This document shows, piece after piece, positions 41,065 to 50,850 of a DNA stretch of 64,000 bases (the stretch's first letter is position 1; each line of letters starts with the position of its first letter). The position numbers and the translations under genes were made by a program. Under the pieces are notes generated by a model that was given only the letters and a program-made list of their open reading frames with translations, was not told the origin of the DNA and did no database searches. This DNA is from an uncultured Clostridia bacterium (GTDB lineage: Bacteria > Bacillota > Clostridia > Christensenellales > Aristaeellaceae), in contig CAKUKE010000012.1 of NCBI GenBank assembly GCA_934662505.1, positions 5,203 to 69,202 on the forward strand. The letters are read 5' to 3'.

Positions 41065-42258
41065 TTATTCAATATCGTCGTCCTCGATGGGAGGCATGTA
41101 GTCTTCCTCATCGTCGGCGATGACGCTGCCCCGCGGCTCCCCGATACCCACGCCGGACTGGCGCATCAGCTCGTTGACCTGCGTCTGAGATTTGATGTCG
41201 ATCTTCCAGCCCGTCAGACGGGCGGCAAGACGGGCATTCTGCCCTTCCTTGCCGATGGCCAGCGACAGTTGATTGTCCGGCACCACGACGCGGCAGATCT
41301 TCTCATTGTCGGAAATGAACACGCTGATCACATGGGCAGGGTTCAGCGCGTTCGCCACAAATTCAGCGGGGTCTTCCGACCATTTGATGATGTCGATCTT
41401 TTCGTTTTTGAGCTCGGATACCACCTTGTCCACGCGGCTGCCGCGGGGACCCACGCAGGCGCCCACCGGGTCGATGGTCACATCGCTGGAGGCCACGGCC
41501 ATCTTGGTGCGGCTGCCGGCCTCGCGGGCAATGGACTTGATCTGCACCACGCCGGAAGCGATTTCGGGCACTTCCATTTCAAACAGGCGCTTGACCAGCC
41601 CCGGATGAATACGGCTGACGGACACCTGCGGCACGGTGCGGGAAACATCGCGGCCGGCACGGTGCACCTGCAGGACGTACACCTTGATGTGATCGCCGGG
41701 ACGGTATTCTTCGCCGGGCATGAATTCGCTGCTTTCCAGCACACCCTCGGTGCGCCCCAGGTCAACATACACCGCCTTGGCGTCCACCCGTTCCACAATA
41801 CCGGTCAGAATCTCGTTTTCCTTTTCAATGTACTCGTCGTAGATCTTGCCCCGCTCGGCATCGCGCAGCCGCTGGGTGATCACCTGCTTGGCCGTTTGGG
41901 CGGCCACACGGCCGAAGTCCTTGGGGGTCACGTCGATCTCCACGATATCGCCCAGCTGATAATTGGGCGACATGGCCTGCGCCTCCGCCAGAGAAATCTG
42001 CTGGCTGTCGTCCTCCACCTCCTCGGACACGACCTTGCGGGCAAACACCTGCACGTCGTGCTCCCGGGTGACGGACACGGAGAGGTTCATGTTCGCGCCC
42101 TGACGGACGTACTTGCGGTACGCTGCCTTGCAGCCTTCCTCCACAGCCTCCAGAATCAGATCCACGCTGATGTCCTTGGCCTTGGCCAGACCCTCAATGG
42201 CGTCCACAATTTCGGACCTGCGGGGTGCGTTTTTGTTTTCGTCTGCTTTCTTTCTCAT
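41065..42258 (-). CDS. nusA: Transcription termination/antitermination factor NusA
   Basis: A 397-residue elongation factor that binds RNA polymerase and nascent RNA, controlling pausing and termination. N-terminal domain (EIVDAIEGLAKAKDISVDLI), S1 domain (GIVERVDAKAVYVDLGRTEGVL), and two KH domains (CVGPRGSRVDKVVSEL; LSLAIGKEGQNARLAARLTGW) are present; the tail is acidic (DDEEDYMPPIEDDDIE), without the extra acidic repeats of Escherichia coli. Start at 42258 has AGGGTGG 8 bases upstream; a GTG at 42270 overlaps that site. It follows rimP by 22 bases. Confidence 0.97.
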   Translation of the reverse strand: MRKKADENKNAPRRSEIVDAIEGLAKAKDISVDLILEAVEEGCKAAYRKYVRQGANMNLSVSVTREHDVQVFARKVVSEEVEDDSQQISLAEAQAMSPNYQLGDIVEIDVTPKDFGRVAAQTAKQVITQRLRDAERGKIYDEYIEKENEILTGIVERVDAKAVYVDLGRTEGVLESSEFMPGEEYRPGDHIKVYVLQVHRAGRDVSRTVPQVSVSRIHPGLVKRLFEMEVPEIASGVVQIKSIAREAGSRTKMAVASSDVTIDPVGACVGPRGSRVDKVVSELKNEKIDIIKWSEDPAEFVANALNPAHVISVFISDNEKICRVVVPDNQLSLAIGKEGQNARLAARLTGWKIDIKSQTQVNELMRQSGVGIGEPRGSVIADDEEDYMPPIEDDDIE

Positions 42259-42280
42259 TTTCTTTTCCACCCTAACTAAC

Positions 42281-42787
42281 TTATTCGTCGTCGATAATAT
42301 CCTGCACCTGAACGTCGCTGTTTTCGTCCAGACCGCTCAAATCGGGCACCAGACGCACCTGCGCCACGTCCCGCCGTGCAAACTGCTTTTCCTGACCGCT
42401 TATCAGGATGACCACCTGCTTTTCATCCATCGCCTGCAGCGCGCCCTGAAAGACCTTCGCCCCGTCCTGCGCCCTGTAAAGCTTGACATCCACCGTCAGG
42501 CCGATGGACTTTTCCACGTCCCGGCGGGTCTTGATGGGACGGTCGATTCCCGGTGAGCAGACCTCCATGAAATCGTAATCCACATCGTCCAGCTTGGGCT
42601 GCACCGCACGGTGAAAGCGCTCGCAGTCGTCCAGTGAAACGCCGCCCTCTTTATCGATGTAGATACGCAGATACTGACCGGTAGGCTCTTTTTCCATCAA
42701 GGCGTCGCACAGCTCGTATCCCATGTCGAGGGCGGCCTTTTCGCATACCGCCGTCACCGTCTCCATGCCGTTCTGTTTTCTGGGCAT
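42281..42787 (-). CDS. rimP: Ribosome maturation factor RimP
   Basis: A 168-residue factor for 30S maturation. EKEPTGQYLRIYIDKEGGVSLDDCERFHRAV and MEVCSPGIDRPIKTRRDVEKSIG match the family; the C-terminal SH3-like domain follows (VKLYRAQDGAKVFQGAL). AAAGGAG precedes the start. It is the first gene of the nusA-infB segment, after a long structured leader. Confidence 0.95.
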   Translation of the reverse strand: MPRKQNGMETVTAVCEKAALDMGYELCDALMEKEPTGQYLRIYIDKEGGVSLDDCERFHRAVQPKLDDVDYDFMEVCSPGIDRPIKTRRDVEKSIGLTVDVKLYRAQDGAKVFQGALQAMDEKQVVILISGQEKQFARRDVAQVRLVPDLSGLDENSDVQVQDIIDDE

Positions 42788-43171
42788 TTTCTGGCTCCTT
42801 TATCATTCGGGGCTCATTTGCCCCGCAGAAAAGTATATAAAAGAGCGGAAGCTACCGCACGGACATACGGCGCAGCCAAAGGAACCGCCCTTCGCCCCGC
42901 CGGATCTGCCATGCAGCTTCCACTCTTTTAATAACCCTTCTTTCTTCACACGTTCATTGCGCCCGCCCCGCAAAACGACCGACTGCCGACCCGACCGGCA
43001 CGGTACCCGTCTGCTGCGGCCAGTGCGCAAATGAAGGAAAACACATCGAAAGAAAACCCAAACACGGATTTCCAGACATATTATACCATACCGTCAGCCT
43101 GTTTACAAGCGGGTTCATCAGCTTTTTTTCCGCATTCCCGCTTTTTTCAGGCGGTTTGCTTCAAGGAACGG
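42788..43171 (-). other. Structured non-coding leader of the rimP-nusA-infB operon
   Basis: 384 bases without a supported gene. The predicted transcript starts near 43073 and runs about 285 bases. A hairpin with 15-bp arms (42915-42929 and 42839-42853, one G-U pair) encloses 61 bases of GC-rich sequence and is followed on the transcript by a U-rich stretch, then a second 6-bp hairpin (CGGGGC, 42808-42825) lies just before the rimP ribosome-binding site. The geometry suggests attenuation or control of rimP translation. A 75-codon open frame across it is not supported. Confidence 0.55.
43080..43108 (-). promoter_or_regulatory. Internal promoter of the rimP-nusA-infB segment
   Basis: Minus strand TTGTAA (43108-43103), 17-base spacer, TATAAT (43085-43080), just after the polC stop. 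Confidence 0.75.
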
Positions 43172-46100
43172 TCAGAACAGCGTGACCTGACTGGTCTCGG
43201 GCAGATCCTTGAGGCACCCGTGCTCCCGCAGCAGGTCGATGACGGCGTTGGACAGCTTGGCACGGTTTTTCAGGTCCTCCACCGACAAAAACGGAATCTC
43301 CCGCGCCTGTCCAATGCTCTCCGCCGCCGTTTCGCCCAATCCGCCCAGCGAAAGGAAGGGTACCCGCAGCCCGCGTTCTCCTTCGGGAAGAAAACGGCGC
43401 ACATCGCTTTTGTACAGATCGGCCGGCAGGAAATAATAACCCCGCGCCATCATTTCCTGCACAAGCTCCATGGCGGTGATGGCGTCCTTGTCTTTGGCCG
43501 TGGTCTTTTTCTGCTCGTCCGCCTCATAGGCCTCCTGCAGCTTCTGATGCAGCTGCTCCTTCGGCAGGATCATGGTACACGCGTCAAAGCCGTCGCCGCG
43601 GATGGTGAAATAAGCGGCGTAATAGGCCTGCGGCCTGTACACCTTGTACCATGCCACCCGCAGCGCCATGGTGACATAGGCCGCCGCATGTCCCTTGGGG
43701 AACATGTATTTGATTTTGCGGCAGCTTTCCTCAAACCACGCCGGCACATTGTGCTCGTGCATGGCCTCCACCATTTCCGGCTTGAGTCCTTTTCCCTTGC
43801 GCACAAATTCCATGGTGTCAAAGGCCATTTTGGCCGGCACCCCCATCTGCATCAGCTGATTCATGATGTCCTCGCGGGTGCACAGGCACTGAGACAGCGG
43901 TACAATGCCCTGATCGATCAGATCCTTGGCGTTCCCCAGCCACACATCCGTACCGTGGGACAGGCCGGATATGCGGATCAGCTCCTGCATGGTCGTGGGG
44001 TGCGTGTCCTCCAGCATCTGGCGCACAAACGCCGTGCCCATTTCCGGCACACCGAAGGTGCCCGTGTTGCAGCCGATTTCCTCCGAGGTGACGCCCAGTG
44101 CCTTCGGGGAGGAAAACAGGCTCATCACCTGTTTGTCGTCCAGCGGGATGCTGCGGAAATTGACCCCCGTCAATTCCTCCAGCATATGCAGCATGGTCGG
44201 GTCGTCGTGCCCCAGAATATCCAGCTTTACCAGAATGTCGTGCATGGAGTTGAAGTCGTAGTGGGTGGTGACGGTCTCGCTGTTCACATCGTCCGCGGGA
44301 TGCTGCACGGCCGTAAACTGGTTGATATCGTACGCCTTTGGCAGCACCACCATCCCCGCAGGGTGCTGACCCGTCGTGCGTTTGACGCCCACGCATCCCT
44401 GCGCCAGACGGTTCTTTTCCGCCTCCGAAACCACCCTGCCCCGCTCCTCCAGATATTTGAGCACATACCCGTAGGCTGTTTTTTCCGCCAGCGTACCGAT
44501 GGTGCCTGCGCGGAAAACGAACTCGGGGCCGAACAGCTCCTTCACGTAAGCGTGGGCGGTGGGCTGATATTCGCCGGAAAAGTTCAGATCGATATCCGGC
44601 ACCTTGTCGCCCTTAAAGCCCAGAAAGGCCTCAAAGGGAATGTCAAAACCGTCCTTGACCAGCGGCTCGCCGCAGTCGGGGCACAGTTTATCCGGCAGAT
44701 CCACGCCGATGGTATACTGTTTGGGAATGTTGAAATCCGCCTTCCGGCATTTGAGGCAGCGGTAATGGGGCGGCAGCGCGTTGATTTCCGTAATGCCCGT
44801 CAGAAACGCCACAAAGGAAGAGCCTACGCTGCCGCGGCTGCCGACCACGTAGCCGTCCTTCAGAGATTTGGCGACCAGCTTCTGCGCAATGGAATACAGG
44901 GTGCAGTAGCCGTAGCCCACAATGGCGTTCAGTTCCTTGTCGATGCGCTTCTGCACGATATCCGGCAATTCGTCCCCGTAGTAACGGTGCGCCGTTCCGT
45001 AGGTCAGGTTTTTAATATCTTCCTCCGCCGTGGGCCAGAAGGGCGAGAAGGTGGTCTTGCCCTCCGGGTGAGGCGGGAAAAGGGTAATGTCGCCCACCCG
45101 GGACGCAATCAGCCTGGGGTTATCAATCACCACCTGATGCGCCTTTTTTTCACCCAGATATGAGAACTCATCCAGCATTTCCTGCGTGGTCTTAAAGTAC
45201 AGGGGCGGCTGGTTGTCGCAGTCGTCGAATCCCTGTCCAGCCTGCAGAATGGCGCGGAACACCGCATCCTCCGGATCCATGAAGTGCACATCGCCGGTCG
45301 CTACCACGGGCAGCCCCAACTTCTCCCCCAGCCAGACGATCTTTCGGTTGAAATCCCGCAGCACGTTCTCATCTGCTACGCGCCCTTCCCGGATGAGAAA
45401 CTGGTTGTTGCCCACAGGCTGTATTTCCAGATAATCATAAAAGCGCGCCATTTTCAGCAGCTTTTCATCGCTTACGCCGTCCACGATCGCCCGGTACAAT
45501 TCGCCTGATTCGCAGGCGGAGCCGACAATGCACCCTTCCCGGTACTTCTGCAGCACCGCTCTTGGAATGTGAGGACGGCGGCGAAAATAGCGCAGATGGG
45601 ACTCGGACACCATGTGATTGATGTTCTCCATGCCCTTCTGCGTGGCCGCCAGAATGATGATATGGTAGCTGTTGCCAAGGGTATAGTCCTTGGAGACCTG
45701 ATTGAGATCCTTGACGGTCTTCGCGCCCCGTTTTTCCGCATCCTCCAGCATGCGCGCCAGACACTGCGCCGTGGCGGCCGCGTCGTTGACGGCGCGGTGC
45801 GCGCCCTTCAGGGACACATGCAGATGCTTGCACACGGAACCGAGTCGGTGAGACTTGAGCTCCGGGTACAGCTTGCGCGCCAGCGTCAGGGTGTCGATCT
45901 GCAGCACCTGATGGGTCTCGCCCAGACGCTTCAGTTCGCTGGCAAGCATCGAGCAGTCAAACTGCGCGTTATGCGCCGCGATGGGACAGTCTCCCATGAA
46001 CGCCATCAGCTTCGGAATGGCGACAGCGGCGGGCGGCGCATCCCGGAGCATCTGATCGGAGATGTGGGTGATCTCCGTTATTTTGGCCGGCAGCACCATG

Positions 46101-47518
46101 CCGGGATTGACCAGCATGCTGAAGGAGTCCACCACCTGACCGTGGTGCAGTTTTACCGCGCCGATCTCGATGACCCGGTCTTTCTGCGTATTCAGACCGG
46201 TCGTTTCAAAGTCCAGCACAATGATCGGCGCATCAAGGGGTAAATCTCCCTCTCCGGTGGCCGCCTTATCATCATCCGTCAGATACCCCTCCACGCCGGG
46301 AATCAGTTTGATCTTGTTCTTTTTCGCGGCGGCAAAGGCTTCTGGGAAGGCCTGCACCACACCGTGGTCCGTCACGGCAATGGCCTCGTGCCCCCATTTG
46401 GCGGCGCGTGCGATCAGCTTTTCCGCCGACGTCACTGCGTCCATGTTGCTCATCTGCGTGTGCAGGTGCAGCTCAATGCGTTTTTCCGGCGCGTCGTCCG
46501 TGCGCTCGGGCAGCTCCACTTTTGTGATGTCCCGCGCCATCACGACCGTCTCATGAGAAAACTTGTCAAACTGCGCCTCACCCCTGACCAGCAGCCCGAC
46601 GCCCGGCTTGACCTGTGCAAGGATCTGATCTACCGCTGCCTTTTCCGCGTCGGTGATCGGCGGCGGGTTTTCCTTTTCCGCTCCCGTCAGCCGCTGCCCA
46701 CGGTAGTAGAGAAACACCTTGCAGCGAATGGTGCTGGTATAGTCGGTCACATCGAAGGAGAGCAGCACCGCCTCGCCGCCGGAAATGCTTTTCTGCTCTG
46801 CCGCGAGCACCCGTCCGCGCAGCGTCACCACGCCGCTTTCATCGGTAATGTCGCAGATCGGCACCGGCTTGTCGGCAATGGCGCGTCCCCGGATACGATC
46901 CGTTTTGGGCTTTTCCGTCTTCGGCTTTTCATCCTTCGCCGCGCTTTGCTGCAGTGTGCGCGCGCGCTCCATCTGCTCCCGCGCCAGCTTTTCCTCCCGT
47001 GCCCGTTCCGCTTCCATTTCATGCAGCCTTTTTTCTTCGTCGCTGGACACGCGAAACGAAATATCCGTCTCCAGCCGAAAAACATCCTTCACCGCCTGAG
47101 ACAGGCGCTGACGAACGCTCTGCTTTTCTAAAAAACGCAGGGCAAATTCGTCCGGCACCTCCAGAATGACCCGCCCGTTCTCGCTTGTCCAGTGCAGGTC
47201 AAATTCCCATGCGACCGTCGCGGGAAAATTGCGCAGCAAAAACTGGTTGAGGGGCAGGGCATACTGTTCCGGCTGCTCCAAAAAAGCCTGCGCAAGGGAG
47301 GGGCTGGCGACCCGCACCGTGGATGAAATGGCGGGAAAAGTTCTGGTCAGTATGCTTTTCAGCGCTAAAAAGCCTTTCTCCCCGACCAGCGTATCGGAGA
47401 GAAAGGAAAAGATCGCCTTGTTTTCAGTTTTGTTAAACAGCACGCGTTCAATGGTCAGGTTGCCCCGGGTCTCGGGAAGTTCCTCACCGATTTTGCGCAG
47501 CAACTCATCATACGTCAT
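43172..47518 (-). CDS. polC: DNA polymerase III alpha subunit, PolC type
   Basis: The main replicative polymerase of low-GC Gram-positives, 1448 residues. Order of parts: N-terminal domain, OB fold (about 230-330), PHP domain (from about 348, HLHTQMS) interrupted by the DEDD proofreading exonuclease (about 430-600, DFETTGLN, then HNAQFDCSML), PHP continued, zinc module with CLKCRKADF and CPDCGEPLV (about 918-950), catalytic PDIDLNFSGEYQP (about 973) and C-terminal fingers and helix-hairpin-helix regions to LKDLPETSQVTLF. All parts are intact. It overlaps ispG by 11 bases. Confidence 0.98.
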   Translation of the reverse strand: MTYDELLRKIGEELPETRGNLTIERVLFNKTENKAIFSFLSDTLVGEKGFLALKSILTRTFPAISSTVRVASPSLAQAFLEQPEQYALPLNQFLLRNFPATVAWEFDLHWTSENGRVILEVPDEFALRFLEKQSVRQRLSQAVKDVFRLETDISFRVSSDEEKRLHEMEAERAREEKLAREQMERARTLQQSAAKDEKPKTEKPKTDRIRGRAIADKPVPICDITDESGVVTLRGRVLAAEQKSISGGEAVLLSFDVTDYTSTIRCKVFLYYRGQRLTGAEKENPPPITDAEKAAVDQILAQVKPGVGLLVRGEAQFDKFSHETVVMARDITKVELPERTDDAPEKRIELHLHTQMSNMDAVTSAEKLIARAAKWGHEAIAVTDHGVVQAFPEAFAAAKKNKIKLIPGVEGYLTDDDKAATGEGDLPLDAPIIVLDFETTGLNTQKDRVIEIGAVKLHHGQVVDSFSMLVNPGMVLPAKITEITHISDQMLRDAPPAAVAIPKLMAFMGDCPIAAHNAQFDCSMLASELKRLGETHQVLQIDTLTLARKLYPELKSHRLGSVCKHLHVSLKGAHRAVNDAAATAQCLARMLEDAEKRGAKTVKDLNQVSKDYTLGNSYHIIILAATQKGMENINHMVSESHLRYFRRRPHIPRAVLQKYREGCIVGSACESGELYRAIVDGVSDEKLLKMARFYDYLEIQPVGNNQFLIREGRVADENVLRDFNRKIVWLGEKLGLPVVATGDVHFMDPEDAVFRAILQAGQGFDDCDNQPPLYFKTTQEMLDEFSYLGEKKAHQVVIDNPRLIASRVGDITLFPPHPEGKTTFSPFWPTAEEDIKNLTYGTAHRYYGDELPDIVQKRIDKELNAIVGYGYCTLYSIAQKLVAKSLKDGYVVGSRGSVGSSFVAFLTGITEINALPPHYRCLKCRKADFNIPKQYTIGVDLPDKLCPDCGEPLVKDGFDIPFEAFLGFKGDKVPDIDLNFSGEYQPTAHAYVKELFGPEFVFRAGTIGTLAEKTAYGYVLKYLEERGRVVSEAEKNRLAQGCVGVKRTTGQHPAGMVVLPKAYDINQFTAVQHPADDVNSETVTTHYDFNSMHDILVKLDILGHDDPTMLHMLEELTGVNFRSIPLDDKQVMSLFSSPKALGVTSEEIGCNTGTFGVPEMGTAFVRQMLEDTHPTTMQELIRISGLSHGTDVWLGNAKDLIDQGIVPLSQCLCTREDIMNQLMQMGVPAKMAFDTMEFVRKGKGLKPEMVEAMHEHNVPAWFEESCRKIKYMFPKGHAAAYVTMALRVAWYKVYRPQAYYAAYFTIRGDGFDACTMILPKEQLHQKLQEAYEADEQKKTTAKDKDAITAMELVQEMMARGYYFLPADLYKSDVRRFLPEGERGLRVPFLSLGGLGETAAESIGQAREIPFLSVEDLKNRAKLSNAVIDLLREHGCLKDLPETSQVTLF

Positions 47519-48557
47519 GAAGGTATCCTTTCACCGCATCGATCAGACCCTGCGCCAGATCGCCGGTCAGCTTGCCCGCGTACTGACCGCGGATGTACAG
47601 CGCGCCGCAGTCCCTGCCGCCGCACAGCGCCACATCCGCGCCCCGCGCTTCGCCGGGACCGTTGACCACGCAGCCCATCACCGCTACGGTCATATCTCTG
47701 TCCACATGGCGGAAGGCCTCCGTCACCCGCCGGGCAATGCCTTCCACATCGATCTGGGTGCGGCCGCAGGTCGGGCAGGAAACAAACCGAATGCCCCGGC
47801 GCAGCCCCACGGCGCGAAGAATATCCAGCGCAGCCTCCGGCTCGGCCACCGGATCGCCGGTCAGCGACACCCGTACGGTATCGCCGATACCCTCCATCAG
47901 CAGTGTGCCGATGCCCACCGCGCTTTTGACCGTTCCCTGTCCGGGCAGACCGGCCTCCGTCACCCCCACATGCAGGGGATAATCGCTGACCTGCGCCATT
48001 TCCCGGTAGGCGTTCACGCAGGTTGGCACGTCGCTGGACTTGAGCGATACGGTTATGTCGTAAAAGTGCCTTTTCTCCAGCAGCGCAATGTGCCGCAGGG
48101 CGCTTTCCACCAGGGCATGGGAAGGTTTTTCGCCAAACAGGGGCAGCAGATCCTTTTCCAGCGACCCGGCGTTCACGCCGATGCGGATGGGTACCCCGTG
48201 CGCCCTCGCGCAGTCCACCACCCGGTTGATTTCCGTCTCTGAACCGATATTGCCGGGATTGATGCGCAGCTTCTGGATCCCGTTTTCCACCGCCGCTACC
48301 GCGAGCGAGGCGTCAAAATGAATATCCGCGCACAGGGGAACCGGTGACGCGTCCACCAGCGGACGGATGTTTTTGACGCATTCCCGATCGTAAACGGACA
48401 GACGCACCAGATCGCAGCCCGCCGCATACAGCGCCTTGATCTGCGCCAGCGTCGCATCAAAATCCCGGGTATCCGTATTGGTCATGCTCTGCACAGATAC
48501 AGGCGCGCCGCCGCCGATCTGCAGCTTGCCCGCACGAATGCTTTTTCTGGAACTCAT
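47508..48557 (-). CDS. ispG: 4-hydroxy-3-methylbut-2-enyl-diphosphate synthase
   Basis: A 349-residue [4Fe-4S] enzyme of the MEP pathway. PVSVQSMTNTDTRD, CADIHFD, RINPGNIGS, IRIGVNAGSLEKDLL, and the cluster cysteines in SCPTCGRTQID and VMGCVVNGPGEARGAD are typical. Length fits the bacterial single-domain form. Together with dxr in the same operon it supplies isoprenoid precursor for uppS. Confidence 0.97.
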   Translation of the reverse strand: MSSRKSIRAGKLQIGGGAPVSVQSMTNTDTRDFDATLAQIKALYAAGCDLVRLSVYDRECVKNIRPLVDASPVPLCADIHFDASLAVAAVENGIQKLRINPGNIGSETEINRVVDCARAHGVPIRIGVNAGSLEKDLLPLFGEKPSHALVESALRHIALLEKRHFYDITVSLKSSDVPTCVNAYREMAQVSDYPLHVGVTEAGLPGQGTVKSAVGIGTLLMEGIGDTVRVSLTGDPVAEPEAALDILRAVGLRRGIRFVSCPTCGRTQIDVEGIARRVTEAFRHVDRDMTVAVMGCVVNGPGEARGADVALCGGRDCGALYIRGQYAGKLTGDLAQGLIDAVKGYLHDV

Positions 48558-48571
48558 GGTGTCTGCCTTTC

Positions 48572-49663
48572 TTACTGAAACAAGCGTACAATATCCCGAT
48601 AGGTCAGAATGAGGAACAATACCATCAGCACCGCATAGCCGGCCAGATGGATATACGCCTCCACCTTCTGGGGCACGGGCTTGCGGAAGATGCCCTCGAT
48701 GATGAGAAAGACTGCCCGGCTGCCGTCCAGCCCCGGAATGGGCAGCAGGTTCACCAGTCCCAGATTGACGGAGATCATGACCAGAAGAGAAATGTATGCT
48801 TCCCAGCCGTACGCACGCGTTTCCTCGGTAATCACCTGAATGATGCGCACAGGTCCGCCCGTATCCGCCGCGCCCTCCCCGGTCGTGACCAGCTTTTTCA
48901 GGGCTACCAGGATGGCGGATCCCGCCTCCACGCAGTAGCGCGTTCCCAGCTGAACCGCCCGCCCGAGTGTGCAGGGCCGCATGACCGGCGTATATTCGGT
49001 CGTCGTGGTCACGCCGATCATCATGCGCCCCTCCTCCGCGTTGTAGGCAGGGGTCAGGGAAAGCGTCACCTTTTCATCGCCCCGGGTTACCGTCATTTCA
49101 AGGGGGGCGTCTCCCTCCTGATAAGCGGCGATGGCGGCCAGCGCTTTCTGCTGTCCGCTTTCGTTGAGCCCATAGGTCTCCTGACCGTTCACGCTTTCGA
49201 TCAGATCGCCCGGCGCCAGACCCGCTACCTGCGCAGGGCTGCCCGCGTTGACGCTTTCAATGCGCACCCGTCCGTAAATGACGTCCGTCTGCTCCCCGGC
49301 AACAGCATAAAAACACACCGCCACCACCAGCGCCAGCACAAAGTTCATCACCGGCCCCATCACGATGGTCAGCAGCCGCTTCCACACAGGGTAATTGTTC
49401 AGCGCCCGGGGATCCTTCCGCTTTTCATCATCCGGCTGATCTTCTCCGTAAAAGGCGCAGTAACCGCCTGCGGGAATCAGCCGCAGGGAAAAAGCCGTTT
49501 CGTGTTTTTTCCCTTTCCAGTGGGCAATTTCGGGGCCAAAGCCGATCCCGAACGCACGTACGGGGATTCCCGTCAGTCGAGCCGCGAAAAAATGACCGCA
49601 TTCATGCACCAGCACCATGATGCCCAGCATCAGCAGCGCCGCCAGAACAAACAGAACCGTCAT
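48572..49663 (-). CDS. rseP: RIP metalloprotease RseP (site-2 protease)
   Basis: A 363-residue intramembrane zinc protease. HExxH is in VLVHECGHFFAARLTG in the first helix; a PDZ domain lies near residues 120-200 (SPAQVAGLAPGDLIESVNG), and the third ligand region is NLLPIPGLDGSRAVFLII. In Firmicutes such enzymes cleave anti-sigma factors and peptide signal remnants. It lies 14 bases before ispG in the order dxr-rseP-ispG. Confidence 0.96.
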   Translation of the reverse strand: MTVLFVLAALLMLGIMVLVHECGHFFAARLTGIPVRAFGIGFGPEIAHWKGKKHETAFSLRLIPAGGYCAFYGEDQPDDEKRKDPRALNNYPVWKRLLTIVMGPVMNFVLALVVAVCFYAVAGEQTDVIYGRVRIESVNAGSPAQVAGLAPGDLIESVNGQETYGLNESGQQKALAAIAAYQEGDAPLEMTVTRGDEKVTLSLTPAYNAEEGRMMIGVTTTTEYTPVMRPCTLGRAVQLGTRYCVEAGSAILVALKKLVTTGEGAADTGGPVRIIQVITEETRAYGWEAYISLLVMISVNLGLVNLLPIPGLDGSRAVFLIIEGIFRKPVPQKVEAYIHLAGYAVLMVLFLILTYRDIVRLFQ

Positions 49664-49689
49664 ATCTCTGCTCCTTGTTTCAACATCCT

Positions 49690-50841
49690 TCAGGACAGTT
49701 TTTCAATCAGCTGCCCGGCCGTGCGTCTGGCCATGCCGTCGGCTTCAAACACATCCTCCACCTGGCGCACAGGTCGGTTCTCCACTCGGGAAAGGGTCTC
49801 CGCAACCACGGTGTAAATATCGCCGAAGGTCACCTTTTCCCGGAGGAACGCGTCCACCGCAACTTCGTTGGCCGCATTGAGCACGCAGCAGGCCGCGCCC
49901 CCTGCATCGATCGCCTGACGCGCCAGCGTCAGCGCGGGAAACTTTTCCGCGTCCGCGTTCTCAAAGGTCAGCGTTCCAACCGCTGCAAGATCCAGCGGCG
50001 CCGCCCCTGTCTCCATCCGCTCAGGATAGGTCATGGCATACAAAATGGGCAGGCGCATGTCTGCCGTTCCCAGCTGGGCGATGACCGCGCCGTCCCTGAA
50101 CCGAACGGCGGAGTGCACGATGCTCTGAGGATGCACCAGTACGCGAATGCGGCTTTGAGGCATATCGAAAAGCCATTTGGCTTCGATAATCTCCAGCCCC
50201 TTGTTGAACATGGACGCGCTGTCCACGGTGATCTTTCTGCCCATGCGCCAAGTAGGATGCCCCAGCGCCTGCGCCACCGTCGCCGCAGAAATCTTTTCTT
50301 TTTCCCATGTGCGGAAGGGGCCGCCCGACGCAGTCAGCAGGATTTCCTCTGCCGGGTTGCCCTGCGCCGCGTGCAGACACTGAAAAATGGCGCTGTGCTC
50401 GCTGTCTACAGGCAGAAGGGTCTTCTGACCGTTTTCATCCCGGCACGCTTCCATGACCAGCTGACCGCCTGCCACCAGCGCTTCCTTGTTGGCCAGCAGC
50501 ACCCGCTTGCCTGCCCGGCGGGCGGCAAGCACTGCCCGCAGCCCCACCATACCCGTTACAGACACCAGCACGCTCTCTGCTTCGCACGCCAGCGCAGCCT
50601 GCTCCAGCGCGTCCGCGCCAAAGAACCACTGGCAAAACTGCAGATCCTCCGGGATCTCCCGTTTCCCGTCCGTCAGTGCAGCCACCGAAGGGCGGAATGC
50701 GCGCACCTGCTCAAAGAGCAGCTCCGCGTTCCGATGAGCGGTCAAAGCCGTCACCTGAATTTCATCCGGATGAAGCGCCGCCGCGGCAAGCGCCTGCGTG
50801 CCGATGGAGCCGGTGCTGCCCAATACTGCTATTTTATGCAT
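49690..50841 (-). CDS. dxr: 1-deoxy-D-xylulose-5-phosphate reductoisomerase
   Basis: A 383-residue NADPH- and metal-dependent enzyme of the MEP pathway. NADPH motif GSTGSIGTQALA, then LLANKEALVAGGQLV, the metal/substrate site VDSEHSAIFQCL and the signature SGGPFRTW, with MGRKITVDSASMFNKGLE. The family is complete in length. Adjacent to cdsA and rseP. Confidence 0.97.
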   Translation of the reverse strand: MHKIAVLGSTGSIGTQALAAAALHPDEIQVTALTAHRNAELLFEQVRAFRPSVAALTDGKREIPEDLQFCQWFFGADALEQAALACEAESVLVSVTGMVGLRAVLAARRAGKRVLLANKEALVAGGQLVMEACRDENGQKTLLPVDSEHSAIFQCLHAAQGNPAEEILLTASGGPFRTWEKEKISAATVAQALGHPTWRMGRKITVDSASMFNKGLEIIEAKWLFDMPQSRIRVLVHPQSIVHSAVRFRDGAVIAQLGTADMRLPILYAMTYPERMETGAAPLDLAAVGTLTFENADAEKFPALTLARQAIDAGGAACCVLNAANEVAVDAFLREKVTFGDIYTVVAETLSRVENRPVRQVEDVFEADGMARRTAGQLIEKLS

Positions 50842-50850
50842 GCCTGTGCC

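Noticed and set aside
42803..43030. 75-codon minus-strand frame in the rimP leader ending with a Cys-containing tail
   Set aside because: No ribosome-binding site, runs through both arms of the large hairpin, and the sequence has no relatives I can recognise; RNA structure explains the region better.
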